Of a stretch of 64,000 bases of DNA, positions 9,501 to 17,021 are shown piece by piece; position 1 is the first letter of the stretch, and each line of letters begins with the position of its first letter. The notes beneath the pieces were generated by a model. The model was not told where the DNA came from. It ran no database searches and worked only from the letters and a program-made list of their open reading frames with translations. Origin of the DNA: Limnohabitans sp. Bal53 (GTDB lineage: Bacteria > Pseudomonadota > Gammaproteobacteria > Burkholderiales > Burkholderiaceae_C); NCBI RefSeq assembly GCF_003063355.1, contig NZ_NESH01000002.1:248001-312000 (forward strand). The letters are read 5' to 3'. The translations under genes were made by a program, and so were the position numbers.

Positions 9501-10101
9501 CAAGATCGACGATCTGATCGACAGCCGCGAGCCCCAACTGATGGCTGGCATCGTGAGTGATCTGCGCATCATCAACGGCCAACGGGGCAAGGTTGCCATT
9601 TTCAAACTCGATGACAAATCGGGTGTGATGGAGGCCACGGCCGACGAAGCCTTGATCAATTCGGCCAAGCATTTGCTCAAAGACGACGAGCTGATCGTTG
9701 TCACGGCCAAGATGCAAGCGGATCGGTTTTCGGGTGGCTTTCGCCTCAAGATCGAACAGATCATGGACCTGGGCGCAGCCCGTTGTCGCTATGGCAAATA
9801 CTTGCGTGTGGCCGTGAATGGCCGCGCGCCCGACATTGCCCGCATCGTCAAAGAGTTCCCAGCGCAGCGCGAGCAAACTGAGCAGGGCGATTTGGTGCGG
9901 GGCTTACCCGTGCGCTTGGTGCTGGAGCGCAGCAACGACCAATTGGCTGCCCGCGCTGAGCTGGCGCTGGGTGAAGCGGCCAAGTTTTTCCCGACCGACG
10001 CTGCCTTGGCCAGCTGGATGGCGCAGGCCCATCAGGGGCAGGCGCAGATCGTGTACGACGAAAGCCAGAAGATCGTGGCGCTGCCTGTGGTCAGCATGTA
10101 G
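6535..10101 (+). CDS. dnaE: DNA polymerase III subunit alpha
   Basis: 1188 residues, full length. An N-terminal PHP domain (about 1-280, starting FVHLRLHSEFSVVDS) is followed by the palm with PDFDIDF near residue 400, which carries catalytic aspartates. Fingers motifs such as MGKKKAEEM and GYGFNKSHAAAYS follow, then the helix-hairpin-helix and OB-fold regions and the C-terminal tau-binding part. It is the replicative polymerase of the chromosome. The ATG lacks a strong Shine-Dalgarno sequence. It ends facing tolA, with a long hairpin between them. Confidence 0.98.
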   Translation: MFVHLRLHSEFSVVDSTCRIDDVVKLAAKDAQPALAITDLNNLFGTVKFYKEGRGKGVKPIIGAEINLEGLGGDVVATSRVVLLVQNHPGYLNLCELLARAWTQNIVKGVAVVKLAWLKELSDGLILLSGAQAGPVGQAIVQGDSDKAADVALQLGSVFPHRFYLELQRAGRPEDEPQVAGAVALAARLGLPVVATHPVQFHAAEDYEAHEARVCISEGEILANPRRVRRFTREQYFKSAAQMCALFADVPSAIANTLEIAKRCNLSLVLGKPQLPNFPIPPVHGVVMSVDDYFRHVSFEGLEERLQHLYPDLAKRDAERPRYVERLEFELGTILKMGFPGYFLIVGDFIQWAKANGCPVGPGRGSGAGSLVAYALKITDLDPLQYSLLFERFLNPERVSMPDFDIDFCQGNRDRVIDYVKDKYGRDAVSQIATFGTMAARAAIRDVGRVLDMSYTFCDGISKLIPNKPGMSVTLQYPPATPKEGDKNNYAIAMEPILAERIEREEDVKTLIELAQKLEGMTRNIGMHAGGVLIAPGKLTDFCPLYQQPGSESAVSQYDKDDVEAAGLVKFDFLGLATLTILEIAREFIMKRHKGQENFAFENIPLDDAPTYKLFSDGKTEAVFQFESRGMQGMLRDARPSRLEDLIALNALYRPGPMDLIPSFVARKHGREEVEYPHPAVAEMLSETYGIMVYQEQVMQTAQILGGYSLGGADLLRRAMGKKKAEEMAEHREKFRAGALATHNIPQDKADEVFDLMEKFAGYGFNKSHAAAYSLLAYHTGWLKVHYTAEFFCANMTVEMDDTDKLKVLHEDALKFGIRFDPPDVNRGTHRFEPVTDKIIRYGLGAIKGTGQQAIEAIVAARNEGGPFTSLFDFAVRVDRTRINKRTVDALIKAGAFDSLHMNRAALSASIDKAFEFAAATVANANQGGLFDMLGDDSHGSSTQEPDLVEVMPWGIKERLLLEKTAVGFFLSGHLFDAVEREVRQFARRKIDDLIDSREPQLMAGIVSDLRIINGQRGKVAIFKLDDKSGVMEATADEALINSAKHLLKDDELIVVTAKMQADRFSGGFRLKIEQIMDLGAARCRYGKYLRVAVNGRAPDIARIVKEFPAQREQTEQGDLVRGLPVRLVLERSNDQLAARAELALGEAAKFFPTDAALASWMAQAHQGQAQIVYDESQKIVALPVVSM

Positions 10102-10251
10102 TGTGGCTGTCGCCTGGGTCGGTGGCGTGCCTGCAACGGGTTTGTGCTGACCTGCAATGGCAAGGATGAGAGGACCTTGATGCCACTTTGGCTTGCATCA
10201 AGGGCGCATCAAAGGCTCATCAATGGCGCACGTGGGCGCTTGAGGCTGGAG

Positions 10252-10282
10252 TGACCGAAGGACCCTTGTGCGCCTTCGGTCA
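10252..10282. terminator. Bidirectional hairpin between dnaE and tolA
   Basis: A perfect 10-bp stem, TGACCGAAGG pairing with CCTTCGGTCA, encloses an 11-nt loop. It lies between two convergent genes, 5 nt beyond the tolA stop and 150 nt beyond dnaE. There is no U-run on either strand, so it may act as a Rho-aided terminator or 3'-end stabiliser rather than a classical intrinsic terminator. Confidence 0.6.
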
Positions 10283-10287
10283 TGACA

Positions 10288-11280
10288 TCAATCCAGTGGC
10301 CGGAACCCCAGCACGATCAAAGGGGGCACACGGCCATCGGTGTCCTTGGGCAGGATTTCTGTTTTGTCGATGGCGCGCAGCACGGCCTCGTCCCAAGCCT
10401 TGTTGCCGCTGGAATGCACGATGCGGCGGCTGGTGATGGTGCCGTCGGGTGCCACACGCACTTCCACTTCGGCGCGCGGATTGCCCACCACGTCACCCGG
10501 GTAGGCGATGTTGGGTTTGATGCGGCCTACCAAACGGCCTGCATAACTGGCCGAGGGACCTGAGGATTTGAGCGCTGTGCCCGTGGCATTGGGTCCGCCG
10601 GATGCGCCGGCCATGCCCTGCATGCGTTGAAGGTTTTCCTGGCGCATGGCGTTCGCACGGGCTTCATCGGCCTTGTCTTGCTTGGCTTTTTGGGCTTGCT
10701 CTAGCTGTCGTTTCTTCTCGTCGGCCTTGGCTTTTTCTGCGGCTTTTTTCTTGTCTTGTTCTTTCTTTTCCTGGGCGGCTTTTTCCTTGTCTGCCTTATC
10801 TTTGGCGGCCTTGTCCTTTGCGGCCTTGTCTTTTGCAGCCTTTTCTTTCTTGGCCTTTTCTTCGGCTTCTTTTTTCTTCTTTTCAAGGGCCTTGCGTTGG
10901 CGCTCGGCCGCTTCTTTTTTCTTCTGGTCTTCTAATTTTTTCTTTTCGAGCGCAATTTGCGCGTCACGCAAGCTGTTGTCGGGCTCCGGTTCAGGGGCAG
11001 GCTGGGCTGGCTTGGGAGGCTCGCGCTGAGGCTCTGGTTCGGGTTCGGGTTCAGGTTCGGGTGGTAGAGGCTCTTGCAGTCTGGGGGCTGCCGCTTGCGG
11101 CACGGCCGACCACAGCTCGGCTTCGGCTTGCAAGGTTTGGGGCTGGGTTTTCCAGGCAGTGGCCAGGCCCAAGGCCAGGAACAAGGCCAAGTGCGCAGCG
11201 CCAGCCACCCCCCAGGCGCGCCCCATGCCCGGCGGTGCCGGGGGCGCGAACTCCAGGTGGGGGGCGGGCTTGGCACTCAC
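10288..11280 (-). CDS. tolA: Cell envelope integrity protein TolA
   Basis: 330 residues. A single transmembrane helix (about 24-44) is followed by a Pro-Glu-rich segment (EPEPEPEP), then a long Lys/Ala/Glu helix (about 105-215) with AAKDK repeats that should span the periplasm. The C-terminal TolA/TonB-like domain (about 240-330) has the PGDVVGNPRAEVEVRVAPDG core. It links the TolQR proton motor to TolB/Pal at the outer membrane. It starts 11 nt after tolR and is the last gene of the minus-strand run. The usual downstream tolB and pal are absent. Confidence 0.95.
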   Translation of the reverse strand: MSAKPAPHLEFAPPAPPGMGRAWGVAGAAHLALFLALGLATAWKTQPQTLQAEAELWSAVPQAAAPRLQEPLPPEPEPEPEPEPQREPPKPAQPAPEPEPDNSLRDAQIALEKKKLEDQKKKEAAERQRKALEKKKKEAEEKAKKEKAAKDKAAKDKAAKDKADKEKAAQEKKEQDKKKAAEKAKADEKKRQLEQAQKAKQDKADEARANAMRQENLQRMQGMAGASGGPNATGTALKSSGPSASYAGRLVGRIKPNIAYPGDVVGNPRAEVEVRVAPDGTITSRRIVHSSGNKAWDEAVLRAIDKTEILPKDTDGRVPPLIVLGFRPLD

Positions 11281-11291
11281 GGCGTCATCTT

Positions 11292-11711
11292 TCAGGGGGC
11301 CAGTTGCACCGACAGGCCCACACGTGCGATGCCGGCGCGCTGCAGGCTGTCCATGACCTTGACCACGGTTTCGTATTTCACGGTGCGGTCGGCGCTGATC
11401 ACGACGGCGGTGTTGGTGCCGTCACCCACCAGGGTTTGCACGCTTTTGGCCACGCTGGACAAAGTGGCGCTGTCGGTTTTGCCGTTGCTGACCAATTCCA
11501 GCCGCTCGTTTTTCTGAATGACCACTTGCACCACCTGATCAGGCTGTTTGGCGGCCTTGCCCACGCTGGGCAGATCCACCATGCTGGGCGTGATCATCGG
11601 GGCCGTGACCATGAAGATGATGAGCAGCACCAGCATCACGTCGATGAAGGGCACCATGTTGATTTCTGAGATGGTGCGGCGTCCACGGCCACGGGAGGAA
11701 GCGGCGGGCAT
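11292..11711 (-). CDS. tolR: Tol-Pal system protein TolR
   Basis: 139 residues from the ATG at 11711, chosen because the N-terminus MPAASSRGRGRR then matches the short basic cytoplasmic tail of ExbD/TolR proteins. One transmembrane helix (about 20-41) contains the conserved Asp of VPFIDVMLVLLIIFM, which takes part in proton conduction with TolQ. The periplasmic part ends in the GLSVQL-type strand. It lies 10 nt after tolQ and 11 nt before tolA. Confidence 0.96.
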   Translation of the reverse strand: MPAASSRGRGRRTISEINMVPFIDVMLVLLIIFMVTAPMITPSMVDLPSVGKAAKQPDQVVQVVIQKNERLELVSNGKTDSATLSSVAKSVQTLVGDGTNTAVVISADRTVKYETVVKVMDSLQRAGIARVGLSVQLAP

Positions 11712-11721
11712 GGTGGTCCTT

Positions 11722-12426
11722 TCAGTGGCCAGAAGCCGAACTGCCAGCGCTGGCTGAGCCCAGGCTGCGTTGCAAGATGTTGGAGAACTCTTCGATGAAG
11801 GTTTCCAGCTTGATGGCGATGCGGTCCACGTCGTGCGAGAAGCGGTTGTAAGCGAGCACCGCAGGAATGGCGGCAAACAGGCCAATGGCGGTGGCGACCA
11901 GTGCTTCGGCGATGCCGGGCGCTACGACCGCCAGTGTCACTTGCTGCAAGCTGGCCAGCCCGGTGAAGGCGTGCATGATGCCCCACACCGTGCCAAACAA
12001 ACCCACATAAGGCGAGATCGAGCCGACCGACGCGAGGAAGGCCAGTTGGGATTCAGCCACATCCATTTCGCGCTGGAAGCTGGCCCGCATCGCGCGGCGT
12101 GCGCCGTCGAGCAAGGTGCCTGCGTCGGTGATGCGGCGCTCGCGCAGTTTTTGATACTCGCGCATGCCGCTGGCAAAAATACGCTCCATCGGGCCGGAGA
12201 GTTTGGCGTTTTGGCTAGCGGCATTGAACAGCTCGTTGAGGCTGGTGCCCGACCAAAACACGCGCTCAAACTCTTCGTTGAGGTTTTTGATGCGTTTGAT
12301 GGCGGTGATCTTGCGCACGATGGCTGCCCAGCTGGACACCGAGATGCCGAGCAAAATCAGCACCACCAGTTGCACGACGAAACTGGCGTGCAAGAGCAGC
12401 GAGACGATGGACATGTCTTGGTTCAT
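11722..12426 (-). CDS. tolQ: Tol-Pal system proton channel protein TolQ
   Basis: 234 residues from the ATG at 12426, which overlaps the ybgC stop as ATGA. ExbB/TolQ/MotA family with three transmembrane helices (about 12-35, 130-155 and 165-195). The motif VGLFGTVWGIMHAF and the Ala/Gly-rich third helix are characteristic. With TolR it forms the inner-membrane motor that energises TolA during cell constriction and outer-membrane maintenance. Confidence 0.97.
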   Translation of the reverse strand: MNQDMSIVSLLLHASFVVQLVVLILLGISVSSWAAIVRKITAIKRIKNLNEEFERVFWSGTSLNELFNAASQNAKLSGPMERIFASGMREYQKLRERRITDAGTLLDGARRAMRASFQREMDVAESQLAFLASVGSISPYVGLFGTVWGIMHAFTGLASLQQVTLAVVAPGIAEALVATAIGLFAAIPAVLAYNRFSHDVDRIAIKLETFIEEFSNILQRSLGSASAGSSASGH

Positions 12427-12842
12427 TTCAGGGCTTCCAGAACAGGGGCCGGGATGCGGCCAGGTTTCAAGGTGTGGCTGTCGACCCAACCCAGGCGAAT
12501 TGTGCCTTCGGCCAGGAGTCGGTCAGCATGGCCGGGGGTACGCAGGACGGCGCGCTGGGCAATGGTCAGGCTGGCTTTGCCGCCCGTTTGAAGCTGTGCA
12601 GTGACGACCAAGGTGTCGTCCAAACGGGCGGGCGAGTGGTATTTGACGGCGGTTTCAGACACGACAAACATGCCGCCCGATTGGTCGCGCAGCACCTGCT
12701 GGCCAAAACCCAAGGCGCGCAGCCACTCTGTGCGGGCCCGCTCAAAAAACTTGAGGTAGTTGGCATAAAACACGATGCCGCCCGCGTCGGTGTCTTCCCA
12801 ATAGATGCGGATGGGGTGTTCGAAAACGCTGGTGCTGTTCAT
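12423..12842 (-). CDS. ybgC: Tol-Pal-associated acyl-CoA thioesterase YbgC
   Basis: 139 residues from the ATG at 12842, which overlaps the upstream aminotransferase stop (ATGA). It is a hotdog-fold 4-hydroxybenzoyl-CoA thioesterase family member. The motif YWEDTDAGGIVFYANYLKFF includes the catalytic Asp of the D-x-D-x-x-G-x-V-(YF) signature. YbgC hydrolyses short-chain acyl-CoAs and is typically the first gene of the tol cluster, as here. Its own stop overlaps tolQ by four bases, so translation is probably coupled. Confidence 0.95.
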   Translation of the reverse strand: MNSTSVFEHPIRIYWEDTDAGGIVFYANYLKFFERARTEWLRALGFGQQVLRDQSGGMFVVSETAVKYHSPARLDDTLVVTAQLQTGGKASLTIAQRAVLRTPGHADRLLAEGTIRLGWVDSHTLKPGRIPAPVLEALK

Positions 12843-14026
12843 GGCTGCAACCAGGCTTTCAGGCGAGCGATGGCGGTCTGCAATTCGGCCATCGAGTTGG
12901 CGGTGGAAAAACGCACAAATCGGGCCGTCTGGTCGGTGCCAAAGTCTCGCCCGGGGGTGATGGCCACATGGGCGTTTTCCAGCGCGGCAAAGGCGAAGTC
13001 CCAACTGTCTTGGAGGCCCAGCTTTTGGCAGGCGGCGCTGCAATCGGCCCAGGCGTAAAACGCGCCATCGGGGGCGACAGGCACCGTGAGGCCCAGCGCG
13101 TTCAGTGCCGGGATGAAGTAGTCGCGCCGCGCTTTGAACTCGGCACGGCGGCGTTCGTATTCGGCCAGGCTTTCGGGCTCAAAGCAGGCCAGGGCCGCCT
13201 GTTGCGCCACCGTGCTGGCACAGATGAACAGGTTTTGCGCCAGGCGCTCAAGCACGGGCGTGAGTTGCTCAGGCACCACCAGCCAGCCTAAGCGCCAGCC
13301 TGTCATGTTGAAGTATTTGCTGAAGCTGTTGATGCTGATGACATCGTCGCCCAGGGTCAGGGCGCTTTGGCCGAACTGGTCGTCGTGGCTCAGGCCCAGG
13401 TAAATTTCGTCGATCAGCGTGATGCCGCCGTGATGGCGAACCACTTCAAGGATACGGGCCAGCTCGGCTGGGTCGATGGAGGCGCCTGTGGGGTTGGACG
13501 GGGAGGCCAGCAAGACGCCACGGGTTTTCGGGCCCCAAGCGGCGGCCACCTTGGCGGCGCTGAGTTGAAAACGCTCATCGGCTGTGGTGGGCAGCATGAT
13601 CGCTGTGCCTTCTGCTGCGCTCACAAAGTGGCGGTTGCAGGGGTAACTCGGGTCGGGCATGAGGATTTCATCGCCCCGGTCAATCAGCGCCAAGCAGGCC
13701 AGTTGCAAAGCCGCCGACGCACCCGCGGTGACCACGATGCGGCTGGCGGGCACCTGCACGCCAAAGCGCTGCGCGTACCAGCTGCTGATGGCTTGGCGCA
13801 GGGCGTCCAAGCCCAGGGCCGGGGTGTATTGGGTTTGACCAGATGCGACAACAGCCTGTGCAGCCGCTTGCACGCGGGGTGGGGCGGTGAAGTCGGGCTC
13901 ACCGATGTTCAGAAACACCACAGGCCGGTCGGTGTGTGCGACCTCGCGGGCTTTTTGCGAAGCGGCTTTGGCCACTTCCATCACCCAAAAGGGCTCGATC
14001 CGCTCGGCTCGCTCAGAGATGCGCAT
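12839..14026 (-). CDS. PLP-dependent aminotransferase (class I/II)
   Basis: 395 residues. Fold-type I aminotransferase with NIGEPDFTAP near the N-terminus, SPSNPTGASI in the middle, and the PLP lysine in NSFSKYFNMTGWRLGW; the C-terminal arginine that binds the substrate carboxylate is likely in VRFSTANS. This subgroup resembles the aspartate/aromatic-type aminotransferases found beside ybgC-tolQRA in Burkholderiales. Its substrate cannot be fixed from sequence. It lies 10 nt after nusB and overlaps ybgC by four bases. Confidence 0.9.
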   Translation of the reverse strand: MRISERAERIEPFWVMEVAKAASQKAREVAHTDRPVVFLNIGEPDFTAPPRVQAAAQAVVASGQTQYTPALGLDALRQAISSWYAQRFGVQVPASRIVVTAGASAALQLACLALIDRGDEILMPDPSYPCNRHFVSAAEGTAIMLPTTADERFQLSAAKVAAAWGPKTRGVLLASPSNPTGASIDPAELARILEVVRHHGGITLIDEIYLGLSHDDQFGQSALTLGDDVISINSFSKYFNMTGWRLGWLVVPEQLTPVLERLAQNLFICASTVAQQAALACFEPESLAEYERRRAEFKARRDYFIPALNALGLTVPVAPDGAFYAWADCSAACQKLGLQDSWDFAFAALENAHVAITPGRDFGTDQTARFVRFSTANSMAELQTAIARLKAWLQP

Positions 14027-14036
14027 GGTGTCTGGC

Positions 14037-14558
14037 TTATTTGGCGCGGCCGGACTGGCGGTCGGCTTGCACTTCAGCGCTGCGCAGTTCGGGGGCCAGT
14101 CCGTTCAGCACCGCGTTCACGTATTTGTGACCGTCGGTGCCGCCAAAGTCCTTGGCCAGCTCGATGCATTCGTTGAGCACCACGCGCCAAGGCACGTCCA
14201 GGCAGTGCTGCATCTCATAGACACCGATCCACATGATGGCGCGCTCAACGGGCGAGATTTCGGCAAAACTGCGGTCCAGTTTGGGTGCGATCAGGGCGTC
14301 CAAGGCCTGGGCTTGCTCTACGCAGCCGTAAAGCAGGGCGTCATAGTGGGCCGAGTCGGCTTTGTGAAAGCCCGAGAGGTCGCGGGTGAAAACGTCGATG
14401 TCGGCCGCTTCGTTGCGGCCCACCAGGTGCTGGTACAGCGCCTGAAGGGCGAATTCACGCGAGCGGCTGCGGGCGGGTTTGGCCGAAGATTTGCGTGTGC
14501 CTGTTGCGGGCTTTTGGCCTGCGTCTGACGTGCCCGTTGTGGAGGTGTCTTCGGTCAT
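14037..14558 (-). CDS. nusB: Transcription antitermination factor NusB
   Basis: 173 residues. The N-terminal 30-odd residues are a Thr/Ser/Lys-rich extension. From [15 protein letters not shown] onward it is the all-helical NusB fold, with [13 protein letters not shown] and [13 protein letters not shown] signatures. It binds boxA RNA with NusE (S10) and promotes antitermination at rRNA operons. Its ATG overlaps the ribH stop (ATGA), the common rib-nusB coupling. Confidence 0.96.
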   Translation of the reverse strand: MTEDTSTTGTSDAGQKPATGTRKSSAKPARSRSREFALQALYQHLVGRNEAADIDVFTRDLSGFHKADSAHYDALLYGCVEQAQALDALIAPKLDRSFAEISPVERAIMWIGVYEMQHCLDVPWRVVLNECIELAKDFGGTDGHKYVNAVLNGLAPELRSAEVQADRQSGRAK

Positions 14559-15064
14559 TGGGTGGTCTCTTCGTCGTCCAGGTCATCGGCCAGCTCGGCC
14601 ATGTCGGCCGACAGGTCGTCCATGATGCAGGCCATTTCAACCGCCACGCGGGCCGCGTCGCGCCCTTTGTCGGTTTGGCGGGCAATGGCTTGCTCGAGGT
14701 TTTCGGTGGTCAAGATCGCGTTGGCGATGGGCAAGTTGTAGTCCAGTGCCACGCGGCTGACACCTGCGCCGGATTCGTTGGCCACCAGCTCAAAGTGGTA
14801 GGTCTCGCCGCGGATGATGCAGCCCAGCGCAATCAGTGCGTCGTACTCGGCCCGCTCGGCCATGGCCTGCAGGGCCACGGGCACTTCCAGAGCGCCGGGC
14901 ACCATGACGTGGTCGATGCTGGTCACGCCCAAGGCTTCGAGTTCTTCGATGCAGGCTTTGGCCAGGGCGTTGGTGATGTCTTCGTTGAAGCGGGCTTGCA
15001 CGATGCCGATGTGCAGAAATTGGCCGTCGAGTTCTTCGGCCTGGCCTTGGTTGGCGCCTTGCAT
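14555..15064 (-). CDS. ribH: 6,7-dimethyl-8-ribityllumazine synthase
   Basis: 169 residues from the ATG at 15064, two bases after the ribBX stop; the chosen start gives a normal-length N-terminus. Lumazine synthase signatures are intact: VQARFN near residue 21, [23 protein letters not shown] and the Gly/Ile-rich substrate loop. It condenses 5-amino-6-ribitylamino-uracil with dihydroxybutanone phosphate. The C-terminal 30 residues are acidic ([18 protein letters not shown]), an extension beyond many family members. Confidence 0.96.
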   Translation of the reverse strand: MQGANQGQAEELDGQFLHIGIVQARFNEDITNALAKACIEELEALGVTSIDHVMVPGALEVPVALQAMAERAEYDALIALGCIIRGETYHFELVANESGAGVSRVALDYNLPIANAILTTENLEQAIARQTDKGRDAARVAVEMACIMDDLSADMAELADDLDDEETTQ

Positions 15065-15066
15065 GT

Positions 15067-16194
15067 TTATTCCTTCGGGATGTAAGCGGTGATTTCGAGG
15101 CCGTAGCCGGTCATGCTGGGCATGCGGCGCGGTTGCCCCATGAGGCGCATTTTGTGCACGCCGCATTCGCGCAAAATTTGGGCGCCCACGCCGTAGGTGC
15201 GCAGGTCCATCTTGCCGCGTTCGGGCGCTTGGGCTGAGCGGGCGCGGCCTTCAAACTGGGCCAGCAATTGGTCTGCTGACTCGCCACAGTTGAGCAGCAC
15301 GGCCACGCCACAGCCTTGGCCGTTGATGTAGCTCAGGCTGGCGTCCAGACCCCAAGAGTGCATGGCACGGTTGACTTCGAGGGCGTCGAGCACCGAAAGT
15401 GGCTCGTGCACGCGGACCGCCACCTCGGTCTCAGGCATCCATTCGCCCTTGACCAAGGCCAGGTGCACGCTTTGGTTGGTTTGGTCTCGGAAGGCATGGG
15501 CGGTGAACTCGCCATGCGCAGTTTGCAGTGGGCGGCTGCCAATGCGTTCCACCAGTGATTCGTTGCGGCTACGGTGCTCGATCAGGTCGGCAATGGTGCC
15601 GATTTTCAGGCCGTGCTCGGCCGCGAAGATTTGCAAGTCCGGCAGGCGCGCCATGGTGCCGTCGTCCTTCATGATCTCGCAGATCACCGAAGATGGGCTG
15701 CAGCCGGCCATCGCGGCCAGGTCACAACCGGCTTCGGTGTGGCCAGCGCGCATGAGCACGCCGCCGTCCACCGCTTGCAGCGGGAAGATGTGACCAGGTT
15801 GCACCAGGTCGGTGGGCTGGCTGGTCTTGGCCACAGCCGCTTGCACCGTGCGGGCACGGTCAGCGGCCGAGATGCCGGTGGTCACACCTTCGGCGGCTTC
15901 AATCGACACGGTAAACGCGGTGCTGTAGACGGTGCCGTTGCGCGCCGCCATGGGCGGCAGCTTCAAGAATTCGCAGCGTTCGCGGGTGAGGGTCAGGCAA
16001 ATCAGGCCCCGACCAAAGCGGGCCATGAAGTTGATGGCTTCGGGCGTGACGTGATCGGACGCCAACACCAGGTCGCCTTCGTTTTCGCGGTCTTCTTCGT
16101 CGACCAAGATCACGATGCGACCGGCCTTCATCTCGGCCACGATCTCTTCGACGGGCGAGATCGCCACGGGGGTCAGTTGCGCTGGGGCGTTCAT
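15067..16194 (-). CDS. ribBA: RibBX: DHBP synthase fused to a degenerate GTP cyclohydrolase II domain
   Basis: 375 residues. Residues about 15-212 are a complete 3,4-dihydroxy-2-butanone-4-phosphate synthase, with [10 protein letters not shown] (acidic metal site), the conserved Thr/Asp region, and [11 protein letters not shown]. Residues about 217-375 align with GTP cyclohydrolase II. The zinc-binding cysteine cluster expected after VRVH is missing (the sequence reads [13 protein letters not shown]), although the [13 protein letters not shown] and YGLE segments remain. The second half is therefore probably not a cyclohydrolase, and a separate ribA should exist elsewhere. Annotation pipelines often call such genes ribBA. 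The ATG overlaps the ribE stop. Confidence 0.92.
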   Translation of the reverse strand: MNAPAQLTPVAISPVEEIVAEMKAGRIVILVDEEDRENEGDLVLASDHVTPEAINFMARFGRGLICLTLTRERCEFLKLPPMAARNGTVYSTAFTVSIEAAEGVTTGISAADRARTVQAAVAKTSQPTDLVQPGHIFPLQAVDGGVLMRAGHTEAGCDLAAMAGCSPSSVICEIMKDDGTMARLPDLQIFAAEHGLKIGTIADLIEHRSRNESLVERIGSRPLQTAHGEFTAHAFRDQTNQSVHLALVKGEWMPETEVAVRVHEPLSVLDALEVNRAMHSWGLDASLSYINGQGCGVAVLLNCGESADQLLAQFEGRARSAQAPERGKMDLRTYGVGAQILRECGVHKMRLMGQPRRMPSMTGYGLEITAYIPKE

Positions 16195-16829
16195 GCGGGG
16201 TCTTTCTGGATCAGGCCGGCGCTGAGCATGCGCTCAACATAGCGGGCCACGGTGTCGATTTCGAGGTTGACCCGGCTGCCCGCTTGGAGGCTGCCGAGGG
16301 CGGTGTTGTCCACAGTGTGGGGGATCAGGTTGATGCTGATCTCGCAGCCATTCGCCAAATCGGCCACTTTGTTCACAGTCAGGCTCACGCCGTTGACGGT
16401 GATCGAGCCTTTGTAGGCCAGGTATTTGGCCAGGGCGAGCGGGGCCAGGATGCGCAACTCCCAGCTTTCACCGATCTGCTCGAAATGGCTGATTTGGCCC
16501 ACCCCGTCCACGTGGCCGGACACGATGTGCCCGCCCAAGCGGTCATGGGCTCGCAGTGCTTTTTCGAGGTTGACGCTGCCTTGCTGGTCCAAGCCGCTGG
16601 TTTTGTCCAGCGATTCGGCTGAGATGTCGATGGTGAACTGACGGCTCTCGGGGTTGAAGGTGGTGACGGTCATGCATGCGCCGTTGAGGGCGATGCTGTC
16701 GCCAAGGCCCACATCGTCAAGGTACCCGGCGGGGGCCTCAATGGTGAGGCGCTTGCCGTGGTGTAAAGAGCGACCCAGGTCGTGGGTGGCGACGATTCGC
16801 CCCACGCCGGTGATGATTCCGGTGAACAT
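16191..16829 (-). CDS. ribE: Riboflavin synthase subunit alpha
   Basis: 212 residues. It begins MFTGIITGVGRI, the diagnostic start, and has two lumazine-binding repeats: first half with the DIGDSIALNGACMTVT-like pattern, second half with the SITVNGVSLTVN pattern. It dismutates two lumazine molecules to riboflavin. It is the first gene of the nine-gene minus-strand run. No Shine-Dalgarno sequence is evident before the ATG. No FMN riboswitch precedes it; instead there is a small hairpin with a U-run about 50-70 nt upstream. Confidence 0.97.
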   Translation of the reverse strand: MFTGIITGVGRIVATHDLGRSLHHGKRLTIEAPAGYLDDVGLGDSIALNGACMTVTTFNPESRQFTIDISAESLDKTSGLDQQGSVNLEKALRAHDRLGGHIVSGHVDGVGQISHFEQIGESWELRILAPLALAKYLAYKGSITVNGVSLTVNKVADLANGCEISINLIPHTVDNTALGSLQAGSRVNLEIDTVARYVERMLSAGLIQKDPA

Positions 16830-16877
16830 AGCTGTCTATTTTCGCAGGTAAAGAGGGTGAATCGGGACGGTTGGCAA

Positions 16878-16908
16878 CAAAAAAGGGCTCAAGTTTGAAG
16901 CCAAACCA
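16878..16908 (-). terminator. Possible attenuator hairpin in the ribE leader
   Basis: On the minus strand GGCTTCAAACTTGAGCC is followed by CTTTTTTG. This gives a bulged 6-bp stem and a six-base U-run, and an alternative stem GTTTG/CAAAC overlaps its left arm. It sits 50-70 nt before the ribE ATG and could terminate early or attenuate rib-nusB-tol transcripts. The stem is short, so this is tentative. Confidence 0.35.
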
Positions 16909-16927
16909 ACTTTCGGGCTCAGGGTAA

Positions 16928-16953
16928 ACCAAGGCACCAAGGCACCAAGGCAC
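16928..16953. repeat. Tandem 8-bp repeat (ACCAAGGC x3) in the ribE-phaR divergent region
   Basis: Three perfect head-to-tail copies of ACCAAGGC are followed by AC of a fourth. The array covers the place where the -35 of the phaR promoter would be, if the -10 is TAGAAT at 16966-16971. A change in copy number would shift spacing by 8 bp. Confidence 0.85.
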
Positions 16954-16965
16954 ATGGCGAGTGCC

Positions 16966-16985
16966 TAGAATGTTGCATTGCAGCA
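16966..16985 (+). promoter_or_regulatory. Putative phaR -10 element with overlapping TGC-rich operator-like site
   Basis: TAGAAT (16966-16971) is a good -10. It is followed at once by TTGCATTGCAGCA (16973-16985), a TGC-rich imperfect palindrome covering the expected start of transcription. PhaR-family repressors bind TGC-rich sites and commonly repress their own gene, so autoregulation is plausible. This is inference from pattern only. Confidence 0.4.
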
Positions 16986-17021
16986 GATTTTTCAAATGCA
17001 GTGCCCCATCAGGAGTTTTCC

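Noticed and set aside
6919-9876. A 985-codon open frame antisense to dnaE
   Set aside because: It mirrors the codon bias of dnaE in a GC-rich genome, shows no known domain and has no ribosome-binding site; a shadow frame.
10194-10223. Three CATCAA units at about 11-bp spacing between dnaE and tolA
   Set aside because: Units are imperfect and very short, in a 3' region between convergent genes; no supporting structure.
10720-10900. AAKDK repeats in tolA as a possible assembly artefact or recombined repeat
   Set aside because: Low-complexity Lys/Ala/Glu helices are normal for domain II of TolA and the frame is unbroken.
16830-17000. An FMN riboswitch before ribE
   Set aside because: None of the conserved FMN aptamer blocks is present on the minus strand.
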